Assembly (NCBI RefSeq): GCF_002423035.1
Contig: NZ_DIUM01000053.1
Location: forward strand, 1 to 9,844
DNA from: Thiocapsa sp. UBA6158
Lineage (GTDB): Bacteria > Pseudomonadota > Gammaproteobacteria > Chromatiales > Chromatiaceae
Length of the DNA: 9,844 nucleotides
Direction: 5' to 3'
Under the pieces are notes generated by a model that had not been told where the DNA came from, ran no database searches, and saw only the letters and a program-made list of their open reading frames with translations. The translations under genes and the position numbers were made by a program. Shown one piece after another: positions 1 through 6,346 of the stretch; positions within the stretch are counted from its first letter, which is position 1, and each line of letters opens with the position of its first letter.

Positions 1-479
1 AGTGCGGCACCATCCAGGTGGATTTCTCGATGCCCGGGCGTCTGGGTGCGCACTACATCGCCGAGGACAACAGCAAGCAGGTCCCGGTGATGATCCACCG
101 CGCGATTCTGGGCTCGGTGGAGCGCTTTATCGGTATCCTGCTCGAGCACTATGCGGGTCAATTGCCGGTTTGGCTGTCGCCGATCCAAGTGATGGTCATG
201 AATATCACGGACCGGCAGGCGGATTACGTCAAGGAGGTCTCTAAGACCTTGCGCGGGAAGGGCTTCCGGGCCGAGACGGACTTGAGAAACGAGAAGATCG
301 GCTTTAAAATCCGCGAGCACACCTTGCAACGAGTACCCTACCTGCTCGTCGTCGGTGATCGGGAGGTCGAATCACGTTCCGTTGCTGTCCGCGACCGTGC
401 GGGCCAGGACCTCGGAATCCTTCAGCTCGATGCCTTTATCGACCGTCTGAGCGAAGAGATCGCGAACCGGACCCACTGA
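1..479 (+). CDS. thrS: Threonyl-tRNA synthetase, C-terminal part (5' truncated by window)
   Basis: This is the end of a class II aminoacyl-tRNA synthetase that charges tRNA-Thr in the cytoplasm. The reading frame is open from the first full codon (base 3) to TGA at 477-479, so the gene starts before the window. The visible protein opens with CGTIQVDFS and GAHYIAEDN. It continues through the class II motif 3 segment (MIHRAILGSVERFIG), then the anticodon-binding domain (PVWLSPIQVMVMNIT, DLRNEKIGFKIREHTLQRVPY, LLVVGDREVESRSVAVR). These segments match E. coli ThrRS closely from memory, and the tail lacks only a few residues of the E. coli end. It lies 73 bases before the proposed infC start, in the conserved thrS-infC-rpmI-rplT order. 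Identification is very secure; only the N-terminal editing and TGS domains are out of view. Confidence 0.97.
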   Translation, partial: CGTIQVDFSMPGRLGAHYIAEDNSKQVPVMIHRAILGSVERFIGILLEHYAGQLPVWLSPIQVMVMNITDRQADYVKEVSKTLRGKGFRAETDLRNEKIGFKIREHTLQRVPYLLVVGDREVESRSVAVRDRAGQDLGILQLDAFIDRLSEEIANRTH

Positions 480-539
480 CGCCCGGCCCGATCAAGGGGC
501 CTCGAGTGCGTCGTGCGTGTCGTGTCTATCAGTGCTTTT

Positions 540-545
540 GGAGGA
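540..545 (+). promoter_or_regulatory. Ribosome binding site that decides the infC start
   Basis: GGAGGA lies seven bases before the ATC at 553-555. This is an almost perfect Shine-Dalgarno at ideal spacing. The in-frame GTG codons further upstream (517 and 532) lie before this site and have no comparable one. It is the main evidence that translation of infC begins at the non-canonical codon. Confidence 0.75.
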
Positions 546-552
546 ACCTGCT

Positions 553-1071
553 ATCGCTGCACCAAAGAGAAACCGCGTCAACAAGGAGATCAACGTACCG
601 GAAGTGCGTCTGATCGGCGCGGACGGAAACCAAGTCGGAGTCGTCAATACGCGCGAGGCATTGGAGATGGCCACGGAAGCGGGCCTCGATCTCGTGGAGA
701 TCGTTCCGACATCGGAGCCTCCGGTGTGTCGTCTCATGGACTTCGGCAGATTTCTATTCGACCAAAAGAAGAAGAAAAACGAAGCCAAGAAAAAGCAGAA
801 GCAGGTTCAGATCAAGGAAGTGAAGTTTCGTCCGGGAACGGACGAAGGAGACTATCAGGTCAAACTACGCAGCCTGATGCGTTTCCTCAACGAAGGGGAT
901 AAGGGCAAGGTCACCATGCGGTTTCGCGGGCGCGAGCATGCCCATCGCGAGCTCGGCCTGGAGCTTTTGAAGCGGATCGAAAACGACCTTGCAGCCCTCA
1001 GCATCGTGGAGCAACAACCCCAAATGGAAGGACGCCAAATGGTCATGGTGCTGGGCCCCAAAAAGAAGTAG
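553..1071 (+). CDS. infC: Translation initiation factor IF-3 (AUC start codon)
   Basis: IF3 binds the 30S subunit, prevents premature 50S joining and proofreads the start codon and initiator tRNA. From ATC the protein has 172 residues (E. coli IF3 has 180). The N domain opens RNRVNKEINVPEVRL and includes the highly conserved LVEIVPTSEPPVCRLMDFG. A lysine-rich linker (FDQKKKKNEAKKKQ) follows, then the C domain with IKEVKFRPGTDEGDYQVKLR, MRFRGREHAHRELG and a basic QMVMVLGPKKK tail. The start is placed at ATC 553 because GGAGGA lies seven bases upstream and the N-terminus then matches the length of known IF3 proteins. An upstream GTG at 517 would add 12 non-conserved residues. E. coli infC starts with AUU, and IF3 represses its own translation by discriminating against that codon; the same autoregulation is inferred here. 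The identity is secure and the start is probable. Confidence 0.96.
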   Translation: MAAPKRNRVNKEINVPEVRLIGADGNQVGVVNTREALEMATEAGLDLVEIVPTSEPPVCRLMDFGRFLFDQKKKKNEAKKKQKQVQIKEVKFRPGTDEGDYQVKLRSLMRFLNEGDKGKVTMRFRGREHAHRELGLELLKRIENDLAALSIVEQQPQMEGRQMVMVLGPKKK

Positions 1072-1183
1072 CGACGCAGATCGTCGAGCCAGCGGGCGAA
1101 TCACACTGAGCGTCTCGAGGAGACAACCGTCGGTCGATATGGCCGATGCCGTCTTCAAAAAACCTCGGCTCGACAGGCGTCGC
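1071..1183 (+). promoter_or_regulatory. Structured RNA between infC and rpmI, candidate L20/L35 autoregulatory leader
   Basis: The 149-base infC-rpmI gap contains a nested set of complementary segments. The outer stem pairs GCGACGC (1071-1077) with GCGTCGC (1177-1183). Across a small internal loop, GTCGAGCC (1083-1090) pairs with GGCTCGAC (1167-1174). These give 15 perfect base pairs over about 110 bases. Two hairpins lie inside: GTCTC/GAGAC (1112-1116 with 1120-1124), and an 8-bp stem with two G-U pairs (1128-1135 with 1141-1148). In E. coli, ribosomal protein L20 represses rpmI-rplT by binding structured RNA in this part of the mRNA. The location and the fold suggest the same job here, but no specific L20-binding element was recognised. 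Confidence 0.55.
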
Positions 1184-1220
1184 ACGACAATCATTCGGCA
1201 AATCGCGGAGTACAAAACCC

Positions 1221-1418
1221 ATGCCCAAGCTGAAAACAAATCGCGGGGCGGCGAAGCGCTTTAAGCGCACTGCCTCCGGTTCGGTCAAGTGCAACTCATC
1301 GCATCGGCGTCATATCCTGACCAAGAAGAGCACCAAGCGGAAGCGCCAATTGCGCGCGCCCAAGCGGCTTCATAAGTCGGATGTGCGGGCCGCGCTGCGG
1401 ATGATCCCCTACTGCTGA
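1221..1418 (+). CDS. rpmI: 50S ribosomal protein L35
   Basis: A 65-residue, very basic protein of the large ribosomal subunit. It has the family signature MPKLKTNRGAAKRFKRT at the N-terminus, then HRRHILTKKSTKRKRQLR and the usual ending RAALRMIPYC. Its length equals the family norm. The ATG at 1221 has a modest GGAG ten bases upstream (1207-1210). The gene lies directly downstream of the structured infC-rpmI RNA and 36 bases before rplT, in the universal infC-rpmI-rplT order. In E. coli, translation of rpmI and rplT is coupled and both are repressed by L20; the layout here allows the same. Confidence 0.97.
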   Translation: MPKLKTNRGAAKRFKRTASGSVKCNSSHRRHILTKKSTKRKRQLRAPKRLHKSDVRAALRMIPYC

Positions 1419-1454
1419 TCGCATTGCGCTTGAACGAATCCCAGGAGTCAAAGA

Positions 1455-1811
1455 ATGCCACGCGTCAAACGGGGTGTTACCGCCCACGCTCGTCATAAAA
1501 AGGTCCTTGATCAGGCCAAGGGCTACTATGGTGCCCGCAGCAAGGTCTATCGAGTCGCCAAGCAGGCCGTCATCAAGGCCGGTCAATACGCCTACCGCGA
1601 TCGCCGTCAGAAGAAGCGCCAATTCCGTGCGCTCTGGATCGCGCGTATCAACGCCGCCGCTCGCGAGAACGGTCTCTCCTACAGCCGGTTTATCGACGGG
1701 CTGAAAAAGGTCGGGGTCGAGGTCGACCGCAAGGTGCTCGCCGACATCGCTTACCACGACAGCGTTGCCTTCGCCGCGCTGGCCGAGCAAGCGAAGACCG
1801 CACTGGCCTAA
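1455..1811 (+). CDS. rplT: 50S ribosomal protein L20
   Basis: A 118-residue protein of the large subunit, needed early in 50S assembly because it binds 23S rRNA. It shows the family pattern MPRVKRGVTAHARHKKVL, AKGYYGARSKVYRVAKQAV, YAYRDRRQKKRQFRALWIARIN, then the globular part LSYSRFIDGLKKVGVEVDRK and LADIA. The length matches E. coli L20. AGGAG (1443-1447) sits seven bases before the ATG. In E. coli, L20 also acts as translational repressor of its own operon, which is relevant to the structured RNA at 1071-1183. A terminator follows 40 bases after the stop. Confidence 0.98.
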   Translation: MPRVKRGVTAHARHKKVLDQAKGYYGARSKVYRVAKQAVIKAGQYAYRDRRQKKRQFRALWIARINAAARENGLSYSRFIDGLKKVGVEVDRKVLADIAYHDSVAFAALAEQAKTALA

Positions 1812-1850
1812 GCCATTTCCTTTCTCGCCCGGGTTCCAAGGCGATACAAG

Positions 1851-1878
1851 AGGGAAAGGCCCCGGTCTTTCCCTTTTT
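1851..1878 (+). terminator. Rho-independent terminator between rplT and pheS
   Basis: AGGGAAAG (1851-1858) and CTTTCCCT (1867-1874) form a perfect 8-bp stem around an eight-base GC-rich loop, followed directly by a run of T (1874-1878). It lies 39 bases after the rplT stop and 50 bases before the pheS start. It may simply end the infC-rpmI-rplT transcript. In E. coli the equivalent gap holds the pheM leader peptide and attenuator, but no Phe-rich leader ORF with its own start and ribosome binding site was found here. Attenuation is therefore not supported. Confidence 0.75.
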
Positions 1879-1928
1879 CGTTTCAAGACCTCGCGGCGGA
1901 CCAGACACCCCAGCGGGAAGACCCGACT

Positions 1929-2960
1929 ATGGCTGAACTCACCCGACTCGGTCTCGTGGCTCTGCAGAGCGCGGCGCTCGATGCCATCGCGGCTGCGGCC
2001 GATCTCGCCGGTCTCGATCAGGTGCGCGTGCGCTATCTCGGCAAGAGCGGGGGGCTGACCACGCTGCTCAAGCAGCTCGGTACGCTGCCGGCGGACGAGC
2101 GTCCCGCAGCCGGTCAGGAGATCAATCAGGCCAAGGTTGCGGTCCAGGATGCCATTGACCGGCGCAAGGTCGTCCTGGAAGAGGCGTCACTCACCGCGCG
2201 ACTCGCCGCCGAGCGGATCGACGTGAGTCTGCCCGGACGTGGTCGGCGGCCCGGCGCTCTGCATCCCGTGACCCGCGCGATGCGGCGCATCGAGCGTCTG
2301 TTCGCCAATGCCGGCTTCGCCGTCGTTGAGGGGCCGGAGGTCGAGGACGCCTATCACAACTTCGAGGCGCTCAACATCCCGGAGCATCATCCCGCGCGGG
2401 CGATGCACGACACCTTCTACTTCGATGCCGAGCTTCTGCTGCGCACCCATACCTCGCCGGTCCAGATCCGGGTCATGGAGGAGCAGGCGCCGCCGCTCAA
2501 GGTTATCGCGCCGGGTCGCGTCTATCGCTGCGATTCGGACCTGACCCATACGCCCATGTTTCATCAGGTCGAGGGCCTGCTGGTCGACGAGCAGGTGAGC
2601 TTTGCCGATCTGAAGGGCGTGCTCTACGACTTCTTGCGAAACTTCTTCGAGCGCGATCTGGAGCTGCGGTTCCGACCCTCTTATTTCCCCTTTACAGAGC
2701 CTTCGGCCGAGGTCGACATCCAGTGTGTCATCTGCGGCGGCAGCGGGTGTCGGGTCTGCAAGCAGACCGGGTGGCTCGAGGTACTCGGCTGCGGCATGGT
2801 CTATCCGGAGGTCTTTCGCCACGTCGGCATCGACCCCGATCGCTATCTCGGATACGCCTTCGGTATGGGGGTGGAGCGGTTGGCGATGCTGCGTTACGGA
2901 ATCGACGACATCCGCTTGAATTTCGAGAACGATCTGAGATATCTGCGCCAATTTTCGTAA
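1929..2960 (+). CDS. pheS: Phenylalanyl-tRNA synthetase alpha subunit
   Basis: Catalytic subunit of the (alpha-beta)2 PheRS that attaches phenylalanine to tRNA-Phe in the cytoplasm. The protein has 343 residues. An N-terminal coiled-coil arm (about 1-90) is followed by the class II catalytic core. Motifs visible are HPVTRAMRRIERLFANAGF (112-130), TFYFDAELLLRTHTSPVQIR (162-181, motif 1 and substrate region), VYRCDSDLTHTPMFHQVEG (198-216, motif 2), FRPSYFPFTEPSAEVD (248-263) and motif 3 GMGVERLAMLRYGIDDIR (312-329). An insert with CxxC-x4-CxxC spacing (Cys 266, 269, 274, 277) precedes GWLEVLGCGMV. E. coli PheS lacks these cysteines as I recall it, but other bacterial PheS proteins have them, so they may form a small metal-binding knuckle. 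The ATG is preceded only by a weak GGGAAG-type site. pheT follows after 81 bases. Confidence 0.97.
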   Translation: MAELTRLGLVALQSAALDAIAAAADLAGLDQVRVRYLGKSGGLTTLLKQLGTLPADERPAAGQEINQAKVAVQDAIDRRKVVLEEASLTARLAAERIDVSLPGRGRRPGALHPVTRAMRRIERLFANAGFAVVEGPEVEDAYHNFEALNIPEHHPARAMHDTFYFDAELLLRTHTSPVQIRVMEEQAPPLKVIAPGRVYRCDSDLTHTPMFHQVEGLLVDEQVSFADLKGVLYDFLRNFFERDLELRFRPSYFPFTEPSAEVDIQCVICGGSGCRVCKQTGWLEVLGCGMVYPEVFRHVGIDPDRYLGYAFGMGVERLAMLRYGIDDIRLNFENDLRYLRQFS

Positions 2961-3041
2961 GATCCGGCGTCAATCTATTGAAAGAAAATCGATTCTCGTC
3001 GCTTCGAACGGGATAAGAACCAGCATATAGGGCAGCAGCAG

Positions 3042-5420
3042 ATGCGATTCAGCGAGGCGTGGTTGCGGGAGTGGGTGAACCCACCGGTCGACACCCGGCA
3101 CTTGGCCGACCAGCTCAGCATGGCGGGTCTCGAGGTCGACGCAGTCGAACCCGCGGCCCCGGCCTTCAGCGGCGTGCGGATCGGCTGGGTGCAGTCCGTC
3201 GCACCGCATCCGGATGCCGAGAAGCTGCGGATCTGTCGGGTGGATCTCGGCGAGGACGCGCCTATCCAGATCATCTGCGGGGCCGCCAACGTCGCCGAGG
3301 GGATGAAGGTCCCGGTCGCGACCGTCGGCGCCGTGTTGCCCGGCGACTTCAAGATCAAGAAGGCCAAGCTGCGGGGCGTGGAGTCCTTCGGCATGATCTG
3401 CTCGGCCAAGGAGTTGGGTCTTGCCGAGTCCTCCGAGGGTATCCTGCCGCTGCCGGCGGATGCCCCTGTAGGCGAGGATATCCGCGGCTGGATGGCGCTG
3501 GACGACCACTGCATCGAGGTGGATCTCACCCCGGATCGAGGCGATTGTCTGAGCGTGTCCGGACTCGCACGCGAGGTCGCCGTGATCAACCGTGCGCCGC
3601 TCGCGACACCCGCGATCCAACCGGTCGCACCCCTCCATGACCAGTCCTTGCCGGTGCATCTCGAGGCCCCGACAGCCTGCCCGCGCTATGTGTGCCGCGT
3701 GATCCGCGACATCGATCCGAGCGCGACGACGCCTTGGTGGATGCAGGAGCGCCTGCGCCGCGGCGGGATCCGCGCCATCAGCCCGGTGGTCGACGTGACC
3801 AACTATGTCCTGCTCGAGCTGGGTCAGCCGATGCACGGGTTTGATCTCGCCAAGCTCGACGGCGAGATCCGCGTGCGCATGGCGGCCGAAGGCGAGCGTA
3901 TTGCCCTGCTCAACGGCGAGGAAGCGACCCTGCGCGCGGACACCCTGGTGATCGCCGATGCCGGGCGCGCCGTCGCGTTGGCCGGCATCATGGGCGGTTC
4001 GGAGACCGCGGTCGGTCCCGAGACCCGCGATGTGCTGCTCGAGAGCGCCTTCTTCGCGCCGCTGGCCGTCAGCGGCAAGGCACGCTCTTACGGTCTGCAT
4101 ACGGATTCTTCGCATCGCTTCGAGCGCGGTGTCGATCCCGAGCTCCAGATCCGCGCGATCGAGCGCGCGACCCGGCTCTTGATCGCGATCGTCGGCGGCG
4201 AGCCGGGTCCGGTGGTCGAGGCGATCTCGGAGACCGATCGACCCAAGCCTCGGGCGTTGACGCTGCGCCATACGCGTGTCGCTCAAGTGCTCGGACTCGC
4301 GCTGCCGGAGGAGACCATCCTCGACATCCTCACACGTCTCGGCATGCACACCGAGCCGACCGCCGAAGGGTGGCTCGTCACACCGCCGAGTGCCCGCTTC
4401 GACCTGGTTCAAGAGGTCGACCTGATCGCCGATATCGGCCGCATCTACGGTTACGATCGAATCCCGGTGAGCCACGCAAGCTCGGCATCGGTCACGCGAT
4501 CGACCCCGGAGGCGGATTTCGATCTGGATCGTGCCCGTCTGGCGCTGGTCGACCGCGGCTTCCACGAGGTCATCACCTATAGCTTCGTGAGCCCCGAGAT
4601 GCAGGCCTTGGTCGATCCCGATCAAGAGGTGCTGCGCCTTGCGAACCCGCTGAGCGCCGAGCTCTCCACCATGCGCACCAGCCTCTGGCCCGGCTTGATC
4701 CAGACCGCGCGCTACAACCAGGCACGCCAGCAAGAGCGGGTGCGGATCTTCGAGTCCGGTCTGCGCTTTCGCATCGGTGCGGATGGTCTGACCCAAACGC
4801 AGGGTCTGGCGGGGCTCATCGTCGGGAGCTCGGAATCGGAGCAGTGGGGCCTGGCGAGCCGGGCGGCTGACTTCTTCGATCTGAAGGCCGATGTGGAGGC
4901 CCTACTGGCACTGACCGGCGCACCAGGGCGTTTCGGCTTCGTTCCGGGTGCACATCCGGCGCTGCATCCCGGTCAGACCGCGAGCGTGGAGTGTGACGGT
5001 CGAGCCATGGGTCTGCTCGGAATGCTGCATCCCAGCCTGGCCGCACAGCTCGACATCACGGGCGATGCCTATCTGTTCGAGTTGGACATTGCGCCCCTGA
5101 GCATCGGCGCCCTGCCCAAACACGCGTCCATCTCGCGCTTCCCGAGTATTCGCCGCGACATCGCCATCATCGTCGACGAGGCGGTGACTTACGCCGCGAT
5201 TGCGGACTGTATTCGCGCCACGGAGACCGAGCTGTTGCGCGATTTGGTCCTGTTCGACCTCTACACCGGCAAAAACATTGAATCGGGCAGAAAAAGTCTC
5301 GCTCTTGGATTGATTTTACAGGCTTCTTCTCAGACACTTACAGATGGTGTCATCGAAGACACAGTGAGGCGGATCCTAGACCGCCTCGCTTCGGAATTTG
5401 GCGCAAGATTGAGGGATTGA
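3042..5420 (+). CDS. pheT: Phenylalanyl-tRNA synthetase beta subunit
   Basis: The large PheRS subunit binds tRNA-Phe and edits misacylated Tyr-tRNA-Phe. It has 792 residues, close to the 795 of E. coli. In order it shows the N-terminal FSEAWLREWVNPPVDT; an OB-fold tRNA-binding B1 domain with HPDAEKLRICRVD from residue 56; the B3/B4 editing region (about 210-375) with ISPVVDVTNYVLLELGQPMH and GIMGGSET; and the B5 domain (about 400-475) ending DLIADIGRIYGYDRIP. A catalytic-like domain with HEVITYSFVSP and NPLSAELSTMRTSLWPGLI follows. The C-terminal FDX-ACB anticodon-binding domain begins at FPSIRRDIAIIVDE (residue 700) and ends with the conserved LTDGVIEDTVRRILDRL. The 81-base gap after pheS is longer than usual for this pair and the ribosome binding site (AGGG, well upstream) is weak. 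ihfA starts four bases after the stop. Confidence 0.97.
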   Translation: MRFSEAWLREWVNPPVDTRHLADQLSMAGLEVDAVEPAAPAFSGVRIGWVQSVAPHPDAEKLRICRVDLGEDAPIQIICGAANVAEGMKVPVATVGAVLPGDFKIKKAKLRGVESFGMICSAKELGLAESSEGILPLPADAPVGEDIRGWMALDDHCIEVDLTPDRGDCLSVSGLAREVAVINRAPLATPAIQPVAPLHDQSLPVHLEAPTACPRYVCRVIRDIDPSATTPWWMQERLRRGGIRAISPVVDVTNYVLLELGQPMHGFDLAKLDGEIRVRMAAEGERIALLNGEEATLRADTLVIADAGRAVALAGIMGGSETAVGPETRDVLLESAFFAPLAVSGKARSYGLHTDSSHRFERGVDPELQIRAIERATRLLIAIVGGEPGPVVEAISETDRPKPRALTLRHTRVAQVLGLALPEETILDILTRLGMHTEPTAEGWLVTPPSARFDLVQEVDLIADIGRIYGYDRIPVSHASSASVTRSTPEADFDLDRARLALVDRGFHEVITYSFVSPEMQALVDPDQEVLRLANPLSAELSTMRTSLWPGLIQTARYNQARQQERVRIFESGLRFRIGADGLTQTQGLAGLIVGSSESEQWGLASRAADFFDLKADVEALLALTGAPGRFGFVPGAHPALHPGQTASVECDGRAMGLLGMLHPSLAAQLDITGDAYLFELDIAPLSIGALPKHASISRFPSIRRDIAIIVDEAVTYAAIADCIRATETELLRDLVLFDLYTGKNIESGRKSLALGLILQASSQTLTDGVIEDTVRRILDRLASEFGARLRD

Positions 5421-5424
5421 CCCC

Positions 5425-5724
5425 ATGGCATTGACCAAGGCCGATATGGCCGAACACCTGTTCGATGAGCTTGGCCTGAACAAGCGTGAGGCCAAGGACA
5501 TCGTCGAGATGTTCTTCGAGGAGATTCGCGCGGCGTTGGAGCGCGGCGAGCAGGTCAAGCTCTCCGGGTTCGGCAACTTCGATCTGCGCGAAAAGAAGGA
5601 ACGTCCCGGCCGCAACCCCAAGACGGGAGAAGAGATCCCGATCACGGCGCGGCGCGTGGTGACCTTTCGTCCGGGGCAAAAGCTAAAACAGCGAGTGGAG
5701 GCCTATGCTGGAACCGACCGATAA
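5425..5724 (+). CDS. ihfA: Integration host factor alpha subunit
   Basis: IHF is a sequence-specific DNA-bending heterodimer (alpha with IhfB, encoded elsewhere) used in recombination, replication and sigma-54 transcription. The 99-residue protein opens MALTKADMAEHLFDELGLNK. It has the HU/IHF core VKLSGFGNFDLREKKERPGR, and the DNA-inserting arm GRNPKTGEEIPI (62-73) whose Pro65 is the residue that intercalates to kink DNA in this family. The length and ending are typical. The gene begins four bases after the pheT stop, with GAGGGA (5411-5416) inside pheT as ribosome binding site, so it is co-transcribed with pheST as in E. coli. The IPI arm and the position after pheT identify it as alpha rather than IhfB or HU. 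Confidence 0.97.
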   Translation: MALTKADMAEHLFDELGLNKREAKDIVEMFFEEIRAALERGEQVKLSGFGNFDLREKKERPGRNPKTGEEIPITARRVVTFRPGQKLKQRVEAYAGTDR

Positions 5725-6079
5725 GGGCGAGGACAACGGCCCCGGCGATCTTCCGCCGATCCCGGGAAAGCGATACTTCACCATCGGCGAGGTGAGCGAG
5801 CTCTGTGGGGTCAAGCCTCACGTGCTGCGCTATTGGGAGCAGGAATTCCCTCAGCTCAAACCGGTCAAGCGACGCGGCAACCGTCGCTACTATCAGCGTC
5901 ACGACGTGCTGATGGTGCGCCAGATCCGCAACCTGCTCTACGAGCAGGGCTTCACGATCGGCGGCGCGCGCCTGCAGCTCAGCGGCGAGGGCGCCAAGAA
6001 CGACCTGAGTCAGACCCACCAGATCCTGCGTCAGATGCGCGCAGAGCTCGAAGACGTCCTTCAGCTGCTGCGACGTTGA
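5705..6079 (+). CDS. Small MerR-family transcriptional regulator
   Basis: A 124-residue DNA-binding protein. After a short disordered N-terminus comes a MerR-type winged helix-turn-helix: YFTIGEVSELCGVKPHVLRYW (24-44), then the basic wing KRRGNRRYYQRHDV (55-68) and a helix (VRQIRNLLYEQGFTIGGARLQL). The C-terminal helix (LSQTHQILRQMRAELEDVLQLL) is short and probably only mediates dimerisation. No effector-binding domain or metal-binding cysteine pair is present. The gene overlaps the end of ihfA by 20 bases (5705-5724), with GGAG at 5697-5700, so it is very likely translated from the pheST-ihfA transcript. A MerR-like gene between ihfA and tRNA-Pro is common in gammaproteobacteria such as Pseudomonas. 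Its targets are not known to me. Confidence 0.93.
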   Translation: MLEPTDKGEDNGPGDLPPIPGKRYFTIGEVSELCGVKPHVLRYWEQEFPQLKPVKRRGNRRYYQRHDVLMVRQIRNLLYEQGFTIGGARLQLSGEGAKNDLSQTHQILRQMRAELEDVLQLLRR

Positions 6080-6116
6080 CAGCGCAAGGGCTACAACCTA
6101 CTATTGCGCGTCTTAT

Positions 6117-6194
<78 letters not shown>

Positions 6195-6201
6195 TAAAAA
6201 C

Positions 6202-6240
6202 AATGGCTTAGGTCTGATTTGACCTAAGCCATTTTTCTTT
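6202..6240 (+). terminator. Strong terminator after tRNA-Pro, likely bidirectional
   Basis: A perfect 13-bp stem, AATGGCTTAGGTC (6202-6214) with GACCTAAGCCATT (6221-6233), encloses loop TGATTT and is followed by TTTTCTTT on the + strand. On the - strand the same hairpin is followed by GTTTTTATT. It can therefore end both the + strand tRNA-Pro transcript and the convergent ATPase-nuclease-ligase operon. Confidence 0.9.
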
Positions 6241-6260
6241 GAGTCACCATAGAGTCACCA
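6241..6260 (+). repeat. Tandem direct repeat GAGTCACCA x2
   Basis: Two identical 9-base copies are separated by TA, starting directly after the terminator T-tract downstream of tRNA-Pro. The unit spacing of 11 bases is about one helical turn, so a protein could contact both on the same DNA face. This may be a recombinase arm-type site, but that is inference. Confidence 0.8.
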
Positions 6261-6346
6261 AGCGGATCGATGTTACGTGACGTAGGTCACGCTGGCACGC
6301 TAGGTGCCATTTGCTGTTGCCCCCCTTTTGTGACGCCCATGGCTTC
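6241..6346. other. Non-coding junction with repeats between tRNA-Pro region and accessory operon
   Basis: No gene is visible in this 106-base stretch. It contains a tandem direct repeat GAGTCACCA (6241-6249 and 6252-6260). Two adjacent inverted repeats follow: CGTGAC/GTCACG with a 4-base spacer (6276-6291) and TGGCAC/GTGCCA with a 5-base spacer (6293-6309). The core GTCAC/GTGAC occurs four times within about 50 bases. Such clusters of short sites occur in recombinase attachment regions and in operators. Without an integrase or a second copy of the tRNA end, the role here remains open. Confidence 0.5.

Noticed and set aside
1139..1264. A 41-codon + strand ORF (MADAVFKKPRLDRRR...) overlapping the rpmI start
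   Set aside because: The only upstream GGAG is about 16 bases away, it overlaps rpmI out of frame, and it lies across the predicted RNA structure. There is no homology that I recognise.
1865..1885. Phe codons in the terminator arm as a pheM-like leader peptide
   Set aside because: There is no ATG/GTG/TTG start with a ribosome binding site upstream in that frame, so the Phe codons are best explained by the T-rich terminator.
1296..1886. A 196-codon open frame on the - strand across rpmI and rplT
   Set aside because: It overlaps two certain ribosomal protein genes and shows no recognisable domain.
2187..2951. A 254-codon open frame on the - strand opposite pheS
   Set aside because: It is antisense to the conserved pheS coding sequence, and its composition reflects GC-rich codon bias rather than a protein family.
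2970..4796. A 608-codon open frame on the - strand opposite pheT
   Set aside because: It is fully antisense to an unambiguous pheT, has low-complexity His/Asp/Gly/Arg-rich content typical of antisense frames in GC-rich DNA, and matches no family.
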